Shown here one piece after another: positions 60,983-64,000 of a stretch of DNA of 64,000 nt (positions are counted from its first letter, which is position 1; the number at the start of each line of letters is the position of its first letter). The position numbers were made by a program, and so were the translations under genes. The notes under the pieces were generated by a model. The model worked only from the letters and a program-made list of their open reading frames with translations, was not told where the DNA came from and did no database searches. The DNA comes from Mycolicibacterium sp. (GTDB lineage: Bacteria > Actinomycetota > Actinomycetes > Mycobacteriales > Mycobacteriaceae). The stretch is taken from positions 372,001 to 436,000 of the forward strand of contig JACJWN010000003.1 of the NCBI GenBank assembly GCA_020637165.1. The letters are read 5' to 3'.

Positions 60983-62461
60983 TCACCACTCGATGTACCG
61001 GACGGCGAAGGGCGTCATGCCGCTGGTGCGAACCGGGGAGATCTTGACCGTGGAGCCGGTGTAGGGCGCCTCGATCATCTGCCCGTTGCCCAGGAAGATC
61101 GCCACGTGCTGGCTGCCGTTGGGACCCCAGAACAGCACGTCACCGCGGCGCATCTGCGCTGTCGGGATCTTGCGACCCAGGTTGTACTGCGAGCCCGAGT
61201 AGTGCGGCAGCTTGATTCCCGCTCCGGCGAACGCGTAGAGCACCAGGCCCGAGCAGTCGAACCCGACGGTGTTGGCGCCGGAGTCGATTCCCCGGCTCGG
61301 CCCGGCGGCCGTGCCACCGCCCCAGGAATAAGGAACGCCGATCTGGGACTGTGCGCGCTTGATCACGTACTCGATGGCCTGGTTCCCGTAGACCATCGGG
61401 ATGCCGCCGCCATTGGTGATGCCGGTGTCGGTGGGCTTCAGGATGCCCAACTGCTGGAGGAACTTCTTGCCCAGCTGCTGAGTCACCTGGTAGCTGTTCT
61501 GCGCGATCTGTAGAACCGCGTTGATGATCTGGATCGGATCACCGGAGAGGAACGCGCTGGGCACTGCTGGCAGGGTCAGATCCCACTCGGAGGGCTTGCC
61601 GTAGGGCACCTTGACCGCGGCCGTCGGGCCCGAGGCGCGGTCCCAGTTATCGGCCGGCGAGGGGTTCGCCGCGGCGGCGGCCTGCTCGATCGGCGCGGAC
61701 TCCACCGCCCGACCCGCAACCGCCGGGCCCGCGGCGGCCGGGGCGGAAGCGGCGGGTGCGGCGCCCCGGGCGGACTCCAGCTTGCGCTGGGCGACGGCGC
61801 GCGCGGCGGCGACCCGGTCGATCTCGGCCTGCTGCTCGCGGAACACCTCCTGCGCCCGGGTCAGGGCGGCCACTGCGGCATCCTGGCTGATCTGGGCGTC
61901 CTTGACCGCCTGGTCGGCCTTCTGCTTGGCCATCCGGGCGGCGGAATCCTTGTTGACCGCCACGGTCCGGGCCCGACGCAGGCCGACCATCGCCTGCTCG
62001 GAGCTCATGGCTAGCGTCTGGCCAGCCGTCGCGGTGGCGATGATGTCCTCCGGGGTGCGCGCCATCACCAGTGAGGCCGAGGGCCCGTTGACGTAGGTCG
62101 CGGCGGCGAAGACGTCGAAGCGCTTCTGGGCCTCGGCGATCGCGTCATTGGCCTGGGCGACCGCATGACGGCTGGCGTCGATCTCCTGCTGGGCCGCCTG
62201 GGCGGCATCCCGGGCGTCCTGGACCTCGAGGATCGCCTTGTTGACACTCTCCTGCTGGGCCTGCACCTGCGCGCCGATGTCCTGCAGCTGCTGATTGGCC
62301 TCGGCGACGTCGGCCACCAGGGAGGCCACGCTGTTGGGCGCGGAGTCGGTGTCGGCCTCGGCCAGGCCGGGCACGGTCAGCGTCATGGCCACGGTGAGAG
62401 TCAGGGGGCACACCGCACGGGTTGCCCGGACGGTACGAGGACCGCGAGGGAAAGGTCTCAT
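60983..62461 (-). CDS. ripA: NlpC/P60 peptidoglycan endopeptidase RipA (septum-splitting)
   Basis: 492 residues. RipA is the peptidoglycan hydrolase needed for daughter-cell separation; it interacts with Rpf proteins in M. tuberculosis. There is a signal peptide (about 1-38: MRPFPRGPRTVRATRAV, ending LAEAD). Residues about 40-250 form a long helical coiled-coil region with Gln/Ala-rich heptads (inhibitory in relatives). An Ala/Pro-rich linker follows, then a C-terminal NlpC/P60 domain with Cys in GFDCSGLVLYAF and His in GSQHVAIFLG. The length is slightly above the 472 of M. tuberculosis. The ATG has AGGAG about 11 nt upstream; the frame stays open 33 codons further, but that part is not a signal peptide. 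It follows an AT-rich leader. Confidence 0.96.
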   Translation of the reverse strand: MRPFPRGPRTVRATRAVCPLTLTVAMTLTVPGLAEADTDSAPNSVASLVADVAEANQQLQDIGAQVQAQQESVNKAILEVQDARDAAQAAQQEIDASRHAVAQANDAIAEAQKRFDVFAAATYVNGPSASLVMARTPEDIIATATAGQTLAMSSEQAMVGLRRARTVAVNKDSAARMAKQKADQAVKDAQISQDAAVAALTRAQEVFREQQAEIDRVAAARAVAQRKLESARGAAPAASAPAAAGPAVAGRAVESAPIEQAAAAANPSPADNWDRASGPTAAVKVPYGKPSEWDLTLPAVPSAFLSGDPIQIINAVLQIAQNSYQVTQQLGKKFLQQLGILKPTDTGITNGGGIPMVYGNQAIEYVIKRAQSQIGVPYSWGGGTAAGPSRGIDSGANTVGFDCSGLVLYAFAGAGIKLPHYSGSQYNLGRKIPTAQMRRGDVLFWGPNGSQHVAIFLGNGQMIEAPYTGSTVKISPVRTSGMTPFAVRYIEW

Positions 62462-62682
62462 TGGACTCCGACTCCTAATTTGCTCCGCGAACGCCACGCC
62501 AGTAACACACGTCCCATATGCCACTTCAATAACAATGGCGACAGTTGAACCGTACGTCACGTTTGTCGCAGAAGAAACGGGCGGAGAAAATTACATGTTT
62601 GTATTTCCGCAGGTGTGACCGAATAGTAATCTTATGAAATTGCCATAAAAGGGCCGTTACGCAGCGGAAGTCGCCGCGTCGC
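62462..62682 (-). promoter_or_regulatory. AT-rich upstream region of ripA
   Basis: This 221-nt gap between the Rv1476-like stop and the ripA ATG is far richer in A and T than its surroundings. Candidate -10 hexamers TAAGAT (62629-62634) and TACTAT (62623-62628) on the minus strand would give a leader of about 160 nt. Motifs resembling the MtrA half-site (GGTCACACC at 62612-62620, GTAACGG, and GTGACGTACGG) lie around them; MtrA control of ripA is known in M. tuberculosis. No riboswitch consensus was recognised. Confidence 0.5.
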
Positions 62683-63240
62683 CTAGTTCTCGGCTGCCGA
62701 ACTGTGCTTTTCCGGACGGGCCGCGCGACGTTGCAGAAGTCGCGTCACCACCGCGGCGCCCGACACCGCGAATACAAGGCCGATCGTGAATGCGGTCCAC
62801 GGGAAAATCGGGGTGTTCAACTGGTCGACGAAATTCTGCGCGCCCTGCACCGGATCGGGCGTGAGTTTGGCGACGTCCTGGCCCGCTTCGAGCAGCACCC
62901 GGTCATAGGTCGTGCTGTAGCTGCCGGCCCATCCCGGGCTGAGCACAAGCACCGTGGACCCGGGATGCTGCTGCCCCACCTGGGTCGCGATATCCCGCAG
63001 TGGGGTGTCGATCGGCGGGCTGTCCGCCAGCACCACGACCTTGAGGTCCAGACCGCGGTCGCGGGCGCCGGTGACGACCTTCTCCAGGCCGGCGGCGTCG
63101 GCGGCCGGGGCGGCGAAACCGTCGGCAGTCACATCTGCCTGGACCTTGGCCATGCAGGTGTCCAGTGGTGCGCTGACCGGTAATCCGACGGCACTGCACA
63201 CTTCCACCGGTATGTAGGTCGGCGGGGGCAGGGTGGTCAC
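62683..63240 (-). CDS. Conserved membrane protein, Rv1476-like
   Basis: 185 residues, matching Rv1476 (186). The family opening [14 protein letters not shown] leads into an extracytoplasmic or cytosolic domain of about 115 residues with [20 protein letters not shown] and [13 protein letters not shown], which recalls a phosphatase-like/TPM-type fold without clear catalytic residues. One membrane span (about 145-167) follows, then a basic tail ending [12 protein letters not shown] chose the GTG because TACGGT lies 8 nt upstream and the length fits; the frame is open to an ATG 28 codons further. It lies upstream of ripA in the same direction and is divergent from acn. Function unknown. Confidence 0.8.
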   Translation of the reverse strand: MTTLPPPTYIPVEVCSAVGLPVSAPLDTCMAKVQADVTADGFAAPAADAAGLEKVVTGARDRGLDLKVVVLADSPPIDTPLRDIATQVGQQHPGSTVLVLSPGWAGSYSTTYDRVLLEAGQDVAKLTPDPVQGAQNFVDQLNTPIFPWTAFTIGLVFAVSGAAVVTRLLQRRAARPEKHSSAAEN

Positions 63241-63346
63241 GGGTCCAGACCGTACCCCGATTGCCGCAACGGGGTGACAGCACGCGCCGTCGGAGACCAG
63301 ACTGGAATCAGCGGGGTCGGCCATCTTTATCGCCCGACCGCCCCGT

Positions 63347-63352
63347 TACTAT
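63347..63352 (+). promoter_or_regulatory. Candidate -10 element of acn (TACTAT)
   Basis: TACTAT lies 34 nt before the acn GTG, predicting a leader of about 27 nt that contains a GGGAG ribosome site (63377-63381). Inferred; the Rv1476-like promoter runs the other way about 100 bp to the left. Confidence 0.4.
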
Positions 63353-63386
63353 CCGACCTGCCGAAAACCACACGCCGGGAGTTGAT

Positions 63387-64000
63387 GTGAGCAGCGCAAT
63401 TTCGTCCCTGAACTCTTTCGGGGCCCGTGACACCCTCAAGGTCGGGTCCGAAAGTTACGAGATCTACCGCCTCGACGCGGTGCCGGGCACCGAGAAGCTC
63501 CCGTACAGCCTCAAGGTGCTCGCGGAGAACCTGCTGCGCACCGAGGACGGCGCCAACATCACCGGCGACCACATCAACGCGATCGCGAACTGGGATCCCG
63601 AGGCTGAGCCGAGCATCGAGATCCAGTTCACCCCGGGCCGCGTGCTGATGCAGGACTTCACCGGAGTGCCATGCATCGTCGACCTGGCCACCATGCGGGA
63701 GGCCGTCGCTGCCCTCGGCGGCGACCCGGACAAGGTCAACCCGCTCTCGCCCGCCGAGATGGTGATCGACCACTCCGTGATCCTGGACGTCTTCGGCACC
63801 GCTGACGCCTTCGAGCGCAACGTCGAACTCGAATACCAGCGCAATGGCGAGCGCTACCAGTTCCTGCGCTGGGGCCAGGGCGCCTTCGACGATTTCAAGG
63901 TCGTCCCGCCCGGCACCGGCATCGTGCACCAGGTCAACATCGAGTATCTGGCCCGCGTCGTGATGACCCGTAATGGTGTCGCGTACCCCGACACCTGCGT
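63387..64000 (+). CDS. acn: Aconitate hydratase Acn (N-terminal 204 residues, cut by the window edge)
   Basis: Aconitase interconverts citrate and isocitrate in the TCA and methylcitrate routes and carries a [4Fe-4S] cluster. The visible part has the AcnA/IRP-type landmarks: [20 protein letters not shown], the [11 protein letters not shown] segment, [26 protein letters not shown], and [25 protein letters not shown]. The family is about 940 residues, so roughly a fifth is present; the cluster cysteines are outside the window. The GTG is preceded by GGGAG and the sequence that follows matches the M. tuberculosis opening SxxSLNSFGA. Divergent from the Rv1476-like gene, the same neighbour as in M. 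tuberculosis. Confidence 0.96.
   Translation, partial: MSSAISSLNSFGARDTLKVGSESYEIYRLDAVPGTEKLPYSLKVLAENLLRTEDGANITGDHINAIANWDPEAEPSIEIQFTPGRVLMQDFTGVPCIVDLATMREAVAALGGDPDKVNPLSPAEMVIDHSVILDVFGTADAFERNVELEYQRNGERYQFLRWGQGAFDDFKVVPPGTGIVHQVNIEYLARVVMTRNGVAYPDTC

Noticed and set aside
62462-62560. N-terminal extension of RipA by 33 codons
   Set aside because: It is AT-rich non-coding sequence; the chosen ATG starts directly with a basic region and signal peptide and has a ribosome site.
63241-63324. N-terminal extension of the Rv1476-like protein by 28 codons
   Set aside because: The GTG start gives the length of Rv1476 and has a well-placed -10; the extension overlaps the divergent promoter region with acn.

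Overview
The window is a stretch of mycobacterial chromosome (GC roughly two thirds). Most likely it comes from an environmental or fast-growing Mycobacterium/Mycolicibacterium; the sequence alone does not fix the species. The evidence is gene content and order. From left to right the genes follow the M. tuberculosis order from Rv1568 down to Rv1475c, read in reverse: bioA, an Rv1565c-type acyltransferase, treX-treY-treZ, ilvA, Rv1558, dnaE1, lspA, ansA, dinX, ileS, a pks5-type glycolipid locus, lipL, meaB, mutB, mutA, Rv1491c, Rv1488, Rv1487, Rv1486c, ferrochelatase, inhA, fabG1, Rv1481, Rv1480, moxR1, ripB, ripA, Rv1476 and acn. The Rv comparisons are from memory of that genome, not from a search.

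Region by region: 1-2927 holds the N-terminal half of bioA, divergent from a membrane O-acyltransferase with a periplasmic SGNH-like domain. 2980-4380 is a 13E12-family DUF222/HNH gene whose start codon lies inside a perfect mycobacterial LexA/SOS box. 4404-10566 is the maltodextrin-to-trehalose operon treXYZ, which meets ilvA tail to tail. 12416-16400 has a small secreted PASTA-like protein and the replicative polymerase DnaE1. 16464-19472 is a tightly overlapping lspA/pseudouridine synthase/rarD/SecD-head-like operon. 19542-25200 has ansA, then ileS and dinX, which are headed by a T-box leader.

25278-42411 is the main accessory region, a compact surface-glycolipid locus. One arm (+) encodes an MmpL exporter, a GT1 glycosyltransferase, a GAP-family membrane protein and a PE-PPE-type serine hydrolase. 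The opposing arm (-) encodes a Pks5/Mas-type iterative polyketide synthase, a PapA acyltransferase and two tandem paralogous HxxxDG acyltransferase-like proteins. It sits where M. tuberculosis keeps its reduced pks5/papA4/mmpL12 (LOS-like) locus, but has no fatty acyl-AMP ligase. The methylmalonyl-CoA mutase genes mutAB and the chaperone gene meaB lie 2.4-7.6 kb from the start of the PKS gene and could shape the supply of its likely extender unit. An AT-rich 1.06 kb gap without a convincing gene precedes the PKS.

50162-64000 is conserved core: a TVP38 membrane protein, a hemophore-like secreted protein, an SPFH/NfeD pair, ferrochelatase, the mycolic-acid genes inhA and fabG1, the moxR1/DUF58/VWA operon, the NlpC/P60 peptidoglycan hydrolases RipB and RipA, and the start of aconitase. 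I saw no tRNA, rRNA, CRISPR array or insertion sequence. Many start codons lie 6-8 nt downstream of a TANNNT -10 element, as expected for leaderless transcripts; I used this to choose starts.
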